This document shows, one piece after another, positions 10,954 to 21,500 of a DNA stretch of 64,000 nt. Source of the stretch: Balaenoptera acutorostrata. Lineage: Eukaryota; Chordata; Mammalia; Artiodactyla; Balaenopteridae. The notes below the pieces were generated by a model. That model did no database searches and was not told where the DNA came from. It saw only the letters and a program-made list of their open reading frames with translations. Numbering within the stretch: position 1 is the stretch's first letter; every line of letters begins with the position of its first letter. The stretch covers positions 82,175,985-82,239,984 of the forward strand of contig NC_080067.1 of assembly GCF_949987535.1 (NCBI RefSeq). The letters are read 5' to 3'. A program made the position numbers and the translations under genes.

Positions 10954-11247
10954 GCTTCCCTGGTTGCGCAGTGGTTAAGAATCCGCCTGCCAATGCAGGG
11001 GACACGAAGTTCGAGCCCTGGTCCAGGAAGATCCCACATGCCGCGGAGCAACTAAGCCCGTGCACCACAACTACTGAAGCCCACGTGCCTAGAGCCCGTG
11101 CTCCGCAGCAAGACAAGCCACTGCAATGAGAAGCCGGCGCACCGCAATGAAGAGTAGCCCCGGCTCGCCGCAACTACACGCACAGCAACAAAGACCCAAC
11201 GCAGCCAAAAATAAATAAATTAAATCAATTAATTAAAAAAAAAAAGG
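10954..11247 (+). mobile_element. CHR-2 tRNA-derived SINE
   Basis: Head GCTTCCCTGGTTGCGCAGTGG and a B box with one change (AGTTCGAGCCC). The body carries 'agcaacaaagacccaacgc' and it ends in AAATAAATAAATTAAATC plus an A run. The target-site duplication GTGATCAGCTG lies at 10907-10917 and 11248-11258. Between the left duplication and the head sits a 36-bp A/T-rich block (10918-10953), which is unusual. Confidence 0.93.
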
Positions 11248-11442
11248 GTGATCAGCTGTGTTCCCGCCCCCATTCCTCCCTCCCTCATCCTCCCAGCTCT
11301 GGAGGGGGCCCTGGGGGCAGATGGGGGCTTCCTGCTGAGCTGATAGGATCCGGGTCCTGGGCTGTGTGGGGAGAACAGTGGAATGTCCCTTTGCCTCCTC
11401 CTGTCTGGGGACCTCCGGGCTATGTGGCCGCTGCCCTGGGGA

Positions 11443-11785
11443 GCATAGGTCTGGGGGTGGGGGAATGGGTGTGGGAAGGGCTGTGGAAAAAGCTGGGGCT
11501 GTGTGACAGCAGACAGATTTATGATGGCTCTCCCTTTAGGTGTTTGCATTTCCCAGGCCAGTGAGCTGGTGAAGAGAGGAAGAGTTAATCTATATCCAGC
11601 TGATAGATTAGCTTCTCTGAGCCCAGGAAACTTTCTCAGCTCAGCCGACTGGGGCCTGGGGGGTGGGCGGGGCCAGGCCAGGAAGGAGTGTCTTTCAGGG
11701 GCAGTTTCTACACTGTTAAGAAAGCAGGTGCTAGGGGAGCAGTACCTCAACCATTTGGAGGGCTTTCCAGGGTGGGGCGGGGGGC
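11443..11785 (+). other. G-quadruplex-prone cluster
   Basis: At 11651-11672 the plus strand reads GGGG-CCT-GGGGGG-T-GGG-C-GGGG. At 11453-11480 five G tracts of three or more are separated by one to three bases, and another G-rich run is near 11770-11782. GGGCGGGGCC is also an SP1-type site. No promoter or transcript evidence is visible. Confidence 0.6.
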
Positions 11786-12254
11786 ACCCCAGAGTTTCCA
11801 GTTCCCAAGGTTGGGATGGGGCCCAAGAATCCGCATTTCTAGCCAGTTCCCAGGTGACGCGGCTGCTGTTGGCTTGGGGATCCCACTTTGAGAGCCGTGG
11901 TGCTAGACACTCAAATGAGAATTTATGGTTACCCTTCCCTCACCCCACCTTGCTGCTTGGACGGGTCTGTGGTTCGGAACTCACCCTCTCCACCTGAGAA
12001 AGCCACGTCCTGCCTTGAGGCCCTGGTTCAAAGGACACCTTCCCCCATGGCCACACTGAGAGCCACGTGTACTGGGCCATCTGTCCTCATTGTCCACAAA
12101 CCTTATCGTGCCTGGTTTTACAGTGCTGTTGCACACTCCCTGAACACTGGGAGTCACTCTCACTAATCCCTGGGCCCCTGTGGTGCCTCGCACAGGCCCT
12201 GGCACATAGAGGAACTAGGGGCAGAGTGGGTCTGGTTAAATTGAACCATTGTCG
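11786..12254. other. Mostly unique; possible L2 tail
   Basis: No gene seen. 'cacaggccctggcacataga' near 12190-12210 resembles the L2 end (agtgcctggcacatagta), but too little remains for a separate call. Confidence 0.35.
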
Positions 12255-12375
12255 TGGTTAAGCCGTTCTCAAAACCAGGAAATCAAGGTTCAGTTGGGGA
12301 GAGCATTGCACAGAGGCCTCCTAGGCTGGTTAGGGGCAGAATCAGAACTAGAACTTGGCTTCTTGGACTCCTACT
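12255..12375 (-). repeat. Possible MIR fragment
   Basis: 'gcagaatcagaactagaact' and 'ttcttggactcctact' resemble the reversed MIR head. Weak. Confidence 0.4.
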
Positions 12376-12589
12376 ATATACTCTCTGTGTAGACAGTTTT
12401 ACCAAAAAAAATTTCATAAGCTTAAAACACCATCTAGTTCTCTAAGTCTTTCCTATATCTACACAGGTGCATCGTGTATATGTAAATGCAGTCTGCAAAG
12501 CTAGAATTTTGTCTGCTGTTTTTTTTAAACTTAACATTTTGCATATTAATTTTCTTGCTGAGTGTACAAATGAGTGTCTTGTGTGATGG

Positions 12590-12660
12590 CCCTATATTAT
12601 CTCATTTAATTCGCAAAACAGCACTGAAGGTAAGTATTATGACTGTATTCATGGAGTAGA
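12590..12660 (-). repeat. Possible MIR fragment
   Basis: 'tatctcatttaattcgcaaa' then 'ggtaagtattatgac' matches the MIR segment around 'ctcatttaatcctcacaac'. Short. Confidence 0.5.
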
Positions 12661-12837
12661 ATATCCCATGGAGGTGATGTTCTGTGGTTTGCTTAAATGT
12701 TTCCCAAGCATCATGAACATTGAATTGGTGTTTGGAGTTTTCACTATAGGTCCAGGGCTCTTTGTACCATCCCAGACCACCTCTTATATTTCTTTTTACG
12801 TGCCCACTGTACACTGTATATCATGGATGATTTGATC

Positions 12838-13258
12838 TGATTCTTTTTTAAAAATTGAGGTGAAATTCACATAATACAAAATTAACCATTTCAAAGTGTA
12901 CAATTCAATAGCATTTAGTACATTCATAATGCTGTGCAATCTCTGTCTAGTCCAAAACATTTTTGTTACCCCCAAGAAAACCCCATACCCATTAGTAGTC
13001 ATTCCTAATTCTCCCCTTCCCCCAGCCCCTGGCAACAACTTGTCTGCTTTCTGCCTCTATGGAGTTACCTATTCCGGATATTTCATATAAATGGAATCAT
13101 GCAATATGTGTATTTTTGTGTCTGGCTTCTTTCACTTTGTATAATGTCTTTGTAGTTCATCCACGTCGTAGCATAAATCATGTACATCATTCCTGTTTAT
13201 GGCTGAATAATATTCAGTTGCATGGATGTATCACATTTTGTTTATCCAATCCCATTCT
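12838..13258 (-). mobile_element. L1 3' end, antisense
   Basis: Classic antisense L1 3'-UTR/ORF2-end text: 'attgaggtgaaattcacat', 'aaagtgtacaattcaatagc', 'cccctggcaacaact', 'aatggaatcatgcaat', 'ggctgaataatattcag', 'ttgtttatccaatccc'. Moderately diverged (mammal-wide L1). No intact ORF. Confidence 0.85.
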
Positions 13259-14165
13259 TTTTGGTAACCAGGGAAATCCAAGGGCTAATGCTGGATTCTG
13301 GAGTGTGATGCTAATGTTTGAGAAGAGAGGGGGGGTCTCAAGAGGAGCTTATTGATGGGGGCTGCATGGGACATGGGAGAGTGGTGGGGAGTCTTGAGAA
13401 GGTAGAGTTGGTGGTCAGAGTTGGGACTGGGTAGGTACCCTTGAGGGATCAAGGGGGCAGAGCAGGATGCTGGAGCTTCGCATGGAGGGGCAGCTGAGGG
13501 GGTGTCACATTCCTAGAACAGAGGAGTAGTCACTTCAGGGAAATGTGGTGGTTGAACTCCAACGATGTCCCCAAGCCTGCATGTGAATGGCTTCAAGTTG
13601 AGGAATTTTGATCCAAAACCAAGGCGTGACCTCGTGCCCAGATGGAAAAGGTCCTGGATTTCCTGGGAAACAGGAGCAATAGCTGTGGCCTGGTCTGCTG
13701 GGCGGGTGTGGGAGTGACAGGCTGGCTGAGCATGGCAGCGTGTCCCTGAGAGGAGTGGAGTGGGGCAGGAGAGGAGCGGGGCCTTATAAGGAGCCCAGCT
13801 GGGCGGAGTTGTGGGAATGCCAGCTTGCTCAACCCCAAGTCACCCGGGCGTCCTTGTCCCTCCCAGCATTACAACAGTCCGTGTTGATTAGACCGTTGTT
13901 TGTGCCATTTGAGGGATCATGGGAGAAATGGAATAGCCCTGAGTCTCAAGAGCACAGTTTCAGGAGGGAAAAAATCCATTTCCTCTCCCCTTCAGTCCCT
14001 CCACCTCAAATGAAACACCACTTTGCCGGTCAGTGGTACCAGACAACTATCTTTGTAACTGACTGAAGAACCATAGGGTTCAACTTTAAATTTAAGTTTA
14101 AAACACTTAAAATGTAGGTGTTATTATTATCCAGGTTTGGTGAGACCCGCAGATCAGGAGACGGC
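13259..14165. other. Unique sequence, no gene seen
   Basis: GC-rich in the middle (13650-13860) with a TATAAG at about 13784, but no downstream transcript structure that I can support. No recognised repeat. Confidence 0.35.
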
Positions 14166-14644
14166 TGCCATTGAAAAGATAGTTTGTCACTCACAGATCC
14201 CGAGAGGAGAGGATGCGTTACGCCATGGGCTGGGGGGCACACAGGGAAGCACAGGGGTCAGTGAGGAGGCAGTGTGAGGGGAAACGTGGGCAAGAGCCTC
14301 TATTGTGGCTTCTGCAGGAAGGAATGGATGAGGCAGGGGAAGCAGGCTTGGGATTGGCTAGTTTGGATAATGTCGGTGGGCTCTGAGGCACAGGACTGTC
14401 CGAGTTACCTGGCACTCGTCCCTGGGGTGAGTAGGGCAGGGGAGTGGTGGGCCGGAGTGTGGGAGTGTAAGAGCTCGATAAAGGAGGTGTCTGGGGGTAG
14501 GGCTCTGGATTGGTTGGCTTGCATATGGAAGGCTCACACACAGGCAAGAGGCAAGTCATTTACTATCTCTCCGAATTGACTAGGTAAGCCCCAAGGTGTG
14601 GAAGCGTCTGAAATACAGAAAAATAAAAAGGCGTGATTGGTACA
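14166..14644 (-). mobile_element. Probable solo ERV LTR (ERV1-like)
   Basis: Read on the minus strand it starts TGTACCAATCACGCC and ends TTTTCAATGGCA, giving TG...CA ends over 479 bp. It has several CCAATC motifs in the U3-like first half, then an AATAGA (changed AATAAA) in the context CACAATAGAGGCTCTTGCC, typical of an R/U5 boundary, and a U5-like end. No retroviral internal sequence lies on either side and no clear target duplication was found. Family assignment is by architecture only. Confidence 0.5.
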
Positions 14645-16614
14645 GTGGGGAACCTCAGGACCTTGTTCTCAGCGCAGTTCTACTCAGGCCTGGCAGGGGT
14701 GCGTCTCCCGTCACGCCCTGCTCTCCTCCTTGCCTCTCGTAGCTCTCTCAGGCACCGAAGGAGAGAAGAAAGTTGGAGTCCTCTTCTCCGCCTGGGTGGA
14801 CTCTTGGGAGCATTTGCCTTCCAGGGAGAAGAGGACTTGGAAGATGTTCACGCTCCGGCCCGAGATGACTGGTGTCTGCCCGTCCAGCTCTGTCAGCTCT
14901 AGGCTGGCGCTCAGACCCTCACCCAGGGGCGCAAGGAGGAGCGTGCAGGGGTGGGGCGCTGCGGGCCTCTGGGTCTTGGCCACAAAATCAAGGCCATGGC
15001 AGCAGGAAGGCAGGCCTGGGAGCCGGCGCTGGTTGGCCTTCAGGCCTTTACCAGGCAGCTCTTCTTTCAGACGCTGCTCTGGCCGATCAGCAGCAACCGT
15101 CATAGGTCACATTTCTGGTGGTTCTGGCATGCTCGTTCCCCGCTGCCCTCTCTCTGTCGTCTCCGTGTTGTCCCAGCAGCACCCCAGAGGCAGGGAGGGT
15201 CCGTCTAGTTCTCTCTGTGGTACATGAAAATGGAGGCTCAGAGGAGGCCAGAATGGGGGGCCCAAGCCCCAAAGCAAACACGTTTACCAGACCTCTCAGA
15301 CAGGGTTTCTCTTTGAGAGCCAGTTGAAGATGGAGTGTAAAAAGATGGAAAAAGACAGAAATCTGTCTGTCAGCCACCTTCTCTTGCAGCTGGGGGGGAC
15401 CCATGCCCAGACGAGTCCAGGTTCCGCTTGACTCCTCCGGGGACCCCTGGCTGTGTGACTCTCCCACCATGCTCCGTCTGGTCTGAAAACCCCCTAGAGC
15501 TGAACTCAGTGGCTCTGGTGACATACACGCAGCCCACAGAGCTGCCAGGAGCCCTTGTCTGATGGGGGTGGAGGCTCCCACTTTTCCGAGCTGCCTTCCC
15601 ACCTGGGAGGCCTGTGCGAGTGTTTGTTCTGGGCGTGGTACACATTCTTCTCTCCAGAACACAGCTGGAGAGACGGGGCAAGGCAGGAACCAGGCCTCGG
15701 TAGAGCACGAAGTCCGGGCTGGGGGGTGGTGAGTCAAGGGCTGGAGGTACCAGGAGGCCCTCTGCTTGATGCTCAGGACTGACTGGCAGCTCCAGAGTGA
15801 CCATGTCCATCCCCTGGGTCTGGCAGGGGCAGTGTTTGTCCAAGGTCAGAAGCTAGGGGAAGAGGAGCCATGTCTTCACTGGGGTCTCGTGTTCTCAGCG
15901 CTCGGGTGCTTGGCAGTGCTTGTTCACCAGCCGGGGTTCACGCTGTATTTAAAAGCCCCCTCCCGAAGCCGGCAGCAGTGGCTCTCTGCTTGGGGCGGGC
16001 AGGGTTGTGACTCAGACACAGTGCCGATTGTGTCGCTTGTGCTGGCGCTTTGCAGTTGGCTGTTCTGCCTCATTCGGTGTTTCCTGGGTGGGCATATCTC
16101 TGTACTTCCTCACTGTGTTTCAGATTCTTTGAGGGAAGAGGAGTGGGTCTTACTCCTTTCTTGTAAACTAACCAAACTCAAACTGTTTGCTAAATCAGGA
16201 AGGTGAACACCTCCACGTAGCTGACTCTAATCAAGCAGCATGTGAGAAGGTGGTGGGAGAGAGAGAGATTCCCTTCTGGCTGGAGTGTTGGAGGAGACCT
16301 CACGGAGGAGGGACTATAGATGGGTACGGATTCCACAGAGAGATGGGATTGAACGCAGAAGGATTGAAGGAGGAATGTGACAAGGACACACAGGAAGGAG
16401 GGACCCGGGGTCCATGAGGGAGGCTGTGTGAGGAGAGGCCCCCGTGGGCTGGGAAGGGATGGCTCAGGGGTTCACTCTTAATCTCATGGACAGCGGGAAC
16501 CCTTTGGGAGCTTTTGATTGATGTGGTTGGTTCATTCACCTGGTGGTCGTATGGGGTGGGTTGGGAGGAGGAGAGGGTGGCGTCCTTAGGAAGATGGAAC
16601 TAAGAGTGGGTTCC
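14645..16614. other. GC-rich unique sequence, no confirmed gene
   Basis: Nearly repeat-free. On the minus strand 15103-14711 is an ATG-started open frame of 130 codons, Leu/Ser/Glu-rich, without a recognised domain. Other frames overlap it on both strands. TATTTAAAAGCC near 15946 is TATA-like. None of this suffices to call a gene. Confidence 0.35.
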
Positions 16615-16800
16615 TCACTGCACTGGGACATTGCCTGAGTTTTTCCTCATAGTGATTCTGGTAAGTGGATGTTACTACCATCCCCATCTGACCAACGAGA
16701 AAACTGAACCCAAGTCACATATGCTGTAGGTGGTGGAGCCGCGATTCAAAACCAGGTCTCTCTGGCTCTAAATCTGTGCTCTTCATACTACTCAAGACTC
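16615..16800 (-). repeat. MIR
   Basis: 'ctaccatccccatctgacc', 'gagaaaactgaacccaagtc', 'ggtggtggagccgcgattc', 'ctctggctctaaatctgtg' follow reversed MIR order. Confidence 0.75.
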
Positions 16801-17663
16801 TGCAAGACATGGTAAAGAAAGCTTTTGATTTCATTGTTCATCGCGTCTGTATTGAGGGATGCTTTAATGGTTTCTTTTTTTTTTATTGCCAGTCTTTAAT
16901 TAGATAATAAATATAAGTACATCTCCCCTGCCAAAAAGGAAAAACTGTAGATGTGACTAGAGCCCCATGTGAACACTTTTCCCAACCATGGTCCTATGAG
17001 CTGCTCTGCCTTGGGATAGAGAGGTTGGAAGACACCCTTGCTTGCATTACAAGCCCTCCCCCGCAACCCCTGCCTTCTAACATCCTGCCAGCATTGTCAA
17101 TCACGCTGTCACCAGGGTTACCAGCAGTCCAGTGCTGTCCAGCAGCCAGATTTGATCCCAAGAATAGTAACTTTGGGTTAGAGCCATGCTCTGCAGCCCC
17201 AGCATTCCACCTCTGGGCCTAGCCCAAGCTGTATATTTGGAGAGTGGAGGGCTGTCCTCCTTGCCATCAGCCTTAAAAGGTCCTGCTTGTGGTCCAAGCA
17301 TCCCTCAGGTCCCTTGATAACCAGTCGTGGTTCTGCCTTCTCTTAATTTATCTGACCCCTCCATGAGCCTGTTCTGTTTTCAGCCTATCTCAGCTCTTAA
17401 GAGAGATGGGGGCCAGGGGTTCCCGTCCAGCTTGGTAGAACGCACTTCCTTCTTATGTCTCACTGTGCTTCTTTAAGCTCTCAGGGGCATTTAGCCCTGG
17501 TCTTAGAGGAGCTGGTGCACAAAAAGTCTGCCTTTTCACAGCCCTTGTCTACTTGGCTCTCCCCTGGGGACCCGCTCCAGCCTGGCCAGGCCTTGTCTGA
17601 GGCATTGCCTGTGGATTCTGGGGCAGGGGCAGGCACCGTGGGGTCATCCGGGGTCATCTCAGT
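16801..17663. other. Unique sequence, no gene seen
   Basis: An AT-rich part (16850-16960, possibly an old LINE remnant) followed by unrecognised sequence. No coding evidence. Confidence 0.35.
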
Positions 17664-17679
17664 CTCCTGATATGTTTCT

Positions 17680-18094
17680 TTCTTTTTTTTTTTGCCTGTG
17701 TCGGGTCTTCGTTGCTGCGTGCGGGCTTTCTCTAGTTGCAGCGAGCGGGGGCTACTCTTCGTTGCGGTGCGTGGACTTCTCATTGCAGCAGCTCCTCTTG
17801 TTGCGGAGCACGGGCTCTAGGCGCACGTGGGCTTCAGTAGTTGCAGCACGCGGGCTCAGTAGTTGTGGCACAAGGGCCCTAGAGGGCACAGGATTCAGTA
17901 GTTGCAGCGCGTGGGCTCTAGGGCATGCGGGCTTCAGTAGTTGTGGTGCGCAGGCTCTAGAGCGCAGGCTCAGTAGTTGTGGCGCACGGGCTTAGTTGCT
18001 TTGCGGCATGTGGGATCTTCCCGGACCAGGGATCGAACCCGTGTCCCCTGCATTGGCAGGCGGATTCTTAACCACTGCGTCACCAGGGAAGTCC
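17680..18094 (-). mobile_element. CHR-2 tRNA-derived SINE, extended copy
   Basis: Bracketed by the perfect 16-bp duplication CTCCTGATATGTTTCT at 17664-17679 and 18095-18110. The B box is intact (GGGTTCGATCCC in sense). At 415 bp it is about 100 bp longer than its neighbours, because the middle holds four to five copies of a unit around 'cagtagttg(c/t)(a/g)gcgcg'. It belongs to the 'TTGCTGCG' body type. Confidence 0.95.
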
Positions 18095-18110
18095 CTCCTG
18101 ATATGTTTCT

Positions 18111-18789
18111 AAGGCCCTTTCTGAGACAGGCCACGTTCTCTAGGTTGGTTTTGTTATAGCCACATGTCACAGCAGGGGCCCCAGAGAACAGCTGGAAAGT
18201 TTGGGAAAAAGTTGTTCCTGCCATGAAGAATGCTGACCAGAGAGAGAGGTCAGGGCTCAGGATGATCCCAGCTTTCTTCCCCACCCCCTCAGGAAAAGTT
18301 GCCTTGATCTTGCCACCATGTGTTTCAATGAAATCTTATATAGGTCTCTCTGGGAAAAACAGTTTATAATCGTTTAGGTAACCATCTCCCCTTCCTCTGC
18401 CCAGCTCCTCCACCGTGACCCCAGCCACTAACTGGGCTCCAAGGAGCACAAGTTGAAAATCATCTGCTCTAGGCTGTAGAGTGATCAGACATATGCTTGT
18501 ATTTACCCTAAGTGCCAATAGCCACGAAATAGTCTTTTTTTTTTTTTAAGTAGAGGAGTGGTATCGGGACGGTAGTTCCCCACTTGCACATGAATTATGC
18601 TGCCCTGGTGTCACGGTGTTTTGCTTTTCCTGAGAAGGAGTCCTCAGGCGCTGGGTTTCCCCTGACCAACCCAGGCATGTGCCTGGGCTTAGCATCCGAA
18701 CCTCCCGCCCCATATGTCTGATCCAGCCACCTGTTGGAGCCATGAGTACTCTTGGAGAACTTCAAATCAGGACCCTCATCATGTATTCT
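18111..18789. other. Unique sequence, no gene seen
   Basis: No recognised repeat except a T run at about 18535-18547. Confidence 0.4.
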
Positions 18790-19345
18790 TTCCCAAAATT
18801 ATTTATACACATTTGGAAACTGAGAAAAGAAGAAAAAAACAAGCACCCATAGTCCCATCAGTCTAAATAGTCACTATTTGCATTATGGTGAATTTCCTTT
18901 GAGTTTTTGTGAACATATAGGTGTTGCACCCTCATATAGGGGTGCAAAACTTCTTTTTTAAAAATATTTAATTACAATTATACAGTACCAGCCTTTTAAT
19001 ATACTGGGTTTTTTTTCTTGTGGCCAAAAGCACATTCTATGTCAGTGCTCTGTTTTTTCAAATAATTGCATAATATTTCATTAAATGAAATTGCCATATC
19101 ATAGTTTAGACATTCTCCTACTATTAGACCTTAGCTCATTTAGTATTTTAGTGTCAGAAGTAGTGCTGAGATGAAAGTCCTTGCACATAAAGCTTTTTGC
19201 TTATTTAGGATTATTTCCTTAGGGTTCTCAGAAGTGGAATTACTGGGTCAAAGAGTTTGAACATTTCTAAGGCTCTTGACACATATTGCCAAATTGCTGT
19301 ACAAAAGGATTGAGCCGGTTTGCATTCCCAATAGCAGGGTAAGCG
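18790..19345 (-). mobile_element. L1 (older) 3' region, antisense
   Basis: Antisense L1 phrases: 'cataatatttcattaaatg', 'tatttccttagggttctc', 'agaagtggaattactgggtc', 'attgccaaattgctgtac', 'ggtttgcattcccaatagc'. Diverged. Confidence 0.75.
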
Positions 19346-19374
19346 GGTGCCTATCTAGCTGCTTCTCGAAGCAT

Positions 19375-19512
19375 CCAGCTCCTATGTTACCGATGAGGAA
19401 ACTGAAGTGCAGAGATGTGAGGGGAGTGGTGATCCAGGGACGCACAGTTCCTTGAGAGCAGAGGTGACTCTGGAATCAAGGCCCATAGACTCCCACTTTC
19501 GACCTCTTAACT
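19375..19512 (-). repeat. MIR
   Basis: 'gatgaggaaactgaagtgca' is the MIR signature in reverse, followed by 'gatccagggacgcacag'. Confidence 0.75.
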
Positions 19513-19639
19513 GTCCTCACTGCCTACTCCTGTTTTAATAATGTTTCCTTTCCTTTTTTTGAGTTATGTCCTAGTCTTTCCTATGGAAGCAAGGAGAGCA
19601 TATAGTTCTGCTGCTTCTGGACCGTGTCCACTGCCCTTC

Positions 19640-19870
19640 CTGCATGTGTGCACTGGAAGGCGTCTGGGTGTCAAGGGTTTGGGTCCTAGTCCTGACACCA
19701 CCTTTGCACACACCTGACTTAACCCCCCTGACCTCTGTTCCCTTACCTCTTTTCCGGGGCTGTCAGTGCCTGACCTGCCTGCTTCACAGGGTCAGTGTGC
19801 AGAAAGCACCACAATACAGTAAGGAACAATCCAAACGAAACATGCTATTACGATTATGGTTATTCTGAAA
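19640..19870 (+). repeat. MIR
   Basis: 'gggtttgggtcctagtcctg', 'acttaacccccctgacctc', 'ttcacagggtcagtgtgcag', then a 'gctattacgattatggtta' tail. Forward MIR order. Confidence 0.65.
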
Positions 19871-20019
19871 GTATTCCTGGGATGGGAGATTCAGCATTAG
19901 GACACTAAAAGTCTAACTTAATTAACTCATTTATAATACCAGTTTGTTCCAGAGAGAATTTGAGGCATCTATCAGAGAGGGTCTACATGAAGATAAATAA
20001 AACTAAGAAAAGTGATGCT

Positions 20020-20125
20020 GTATAACAAAGTGCATAAAGTTAACAATACTGTACTGTATACTTAAAATTTTGTTTAAAAAGGTAATTTCACGTTATGTGG
20101 TTTTTACCACATTGAGCAATATGGA
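20020..20125 (+). mobile_element. L1 3'-end fragment
   Basis: 'caatactgtactgtatactt', 'aaaattttgtttaaaaagg' and 'gtttttaccacat' match the end of older L1 3' UTRs. Confidence 0.65.
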
Positions 20126-20249
20126 GAGGGAGAAAGAAAAGTGAGACATGGGGACAGTTCAAAAGGAACACTCATTATACCCTTCAGAGGTCAAAGAGAG
20201 ACTATTTTAACTAAAAGGTACAGACCAGTAAACACACACAGAGCTCCCT

Positions 20250-20750
20250 AGACTGCCACTGCTCAGTAGGAACATAACATTAACCACATGTGTAATTAAA
20301 AATTTTTCCAGTAGCCACATTTTTAAAAAATGAAAAGAAACAGGGAATTCCCCGGCTGTCCAGTGGTTAGGACTCGGCGCTTTCACTGCTGAGGGCCTGG
20401 GTTCAATCCCTGGTCGGGGAACTAAGATCCCACAGGCCATACGGCGCGGCCAAAAAATAAAAAAAAAAAAAGAAAAGAAACAGGTAGATTTATACTAGCA
20501 CTATATTTGATATAACCCAACATATCCAAAGTATTATCATTTTAATATGTAGCCAATATAGAAAATTATCAGTGAGATATTTTGCATTTTTACTAAGTCT
20601 TTGAAATTGGTGTCTGTATTATACTTACAGTACATCTCATTTTAGACTCATCACATTTCACGTGCTCGATAGCCACGTGCAACTGGTGAGCAGCTCAGCT
20701 ACAGAACGTTTCCAGTGCTGCTGAAAGTTCCAGTGAATAGCACTGCTCTA
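20250..20750. mobile_element. hAT-Charlie-like non-autonomous DNA transposon, split by a SINE
   Basis: Shares with 50651-51288 the ordered blocks 'ttccagtagccaca', 'cagtacatctcattttagac', 'tcacatttcacgtgctcgat', 'agccacgtgcaactgg' and an end like 'cagtgctgctgaaagttcc'. This is the TAGCCACATGTGGCTA class of mammalian hAT elements (MER3-related group; exact name not verified). It is interrupted by the CHR-1 SINE at 20344-20471. Confidence 0.7.
20344..20471 (+). mobile_element. CHR-1-type short tRNA SINE
   Basis: A tRNA-like head (GGGAATTCCCCGGCTGTCCAG), a decayed B box (GGTTCAATCCC), then 'ggggaactaagatcccaca' and an A-rich tail with no CHR-2 body. The target duplication GAAAAGAAACAG lies at 20332-20343 and 20472-20483. 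Inserted into a hAT relic. Confidence 0.93.
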
Positions 20751-20984
20751 CACTGTCACCCTTCGCCTTGCTTTGGAAGCTATGGCTGCGATATAGAGAA
20801 GCCCATGAGGGGCTGAGGCCTGGGGGAGGTGGAGAGATGGCTCCCCAAGCCCTGTCCCTGGGGAATGCTAATGGGATAGTTGCGTTGCTTGTCTAGTGAG
20901 TGCCCAGTCTAATGGAGGAAGCTCTGTGGGTCCTCTGGGAACCCCTAGTCTAACGGGGGGATCTCGCAGCCTAATGAAAGAGGA

Positions 20985-21500
20985 AGATCCCCCCTTGAGG
21001 AGTTTGCAATGAAGTTAGAAATTTGGAACCCACAATCAAATGGCCATTTATAGCAATATCAAGGTAGATGCAAGTATCTATAGTGACAGGATACAGCATG
21101 GCTTGTTGAAGGAGAGGAATGTGAGCCAGGATGCAAGGACATGGCAGGAGGGGGATAATGGCATGAGCGAAGAAAACATGGCAGGAACAAGAAAATTGAG
21201 ACAGAGAAGAGACGGGTGTGGCTGGAAAGGCAAGGCCCTGGATTTGGGATTGGAGTGTGTGGGTGTGTACATAGTGTAAAGGTTTAGATATGATCTGATA
21301 AGCTGGGGCAGGCTATTTTAGACGCTTGAGCTGAGGAGTGATTGGGTAAAAATGGTACTTGAAGAAGATTATCCTGGTGGTGGTAGCTGTGAGCGGGATG
21401 GTTTGGAACACCGGAGACTGGCCTGGAATCTGGACCAGAGGTGATGAGGGCGGTAGATGGTGTGGTGATGCTGGATGGTAAGGTACATTCGGATCCATCC
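20985..21500 (-). repeat. L2 fragment
   Basis: Reversed L2 text, partly recognisable: 'ttagatatgatctgataagc', 'gacgcttgagctgaggag', 'ttatcctggtggtggtag'. Diverged; the limits are uncertain. Confidence 0.45.

Noticed and set aside
13784..13796. TATAAG as a core promoter
   Set aside because: No downstream transcript or exon structure can be supported; a single motif is uninformative.
16860..17240. Possible L1 remnant
   Set aside because: AT-rich but no ordered L1 landmarks could be matched; left as unique sequence.
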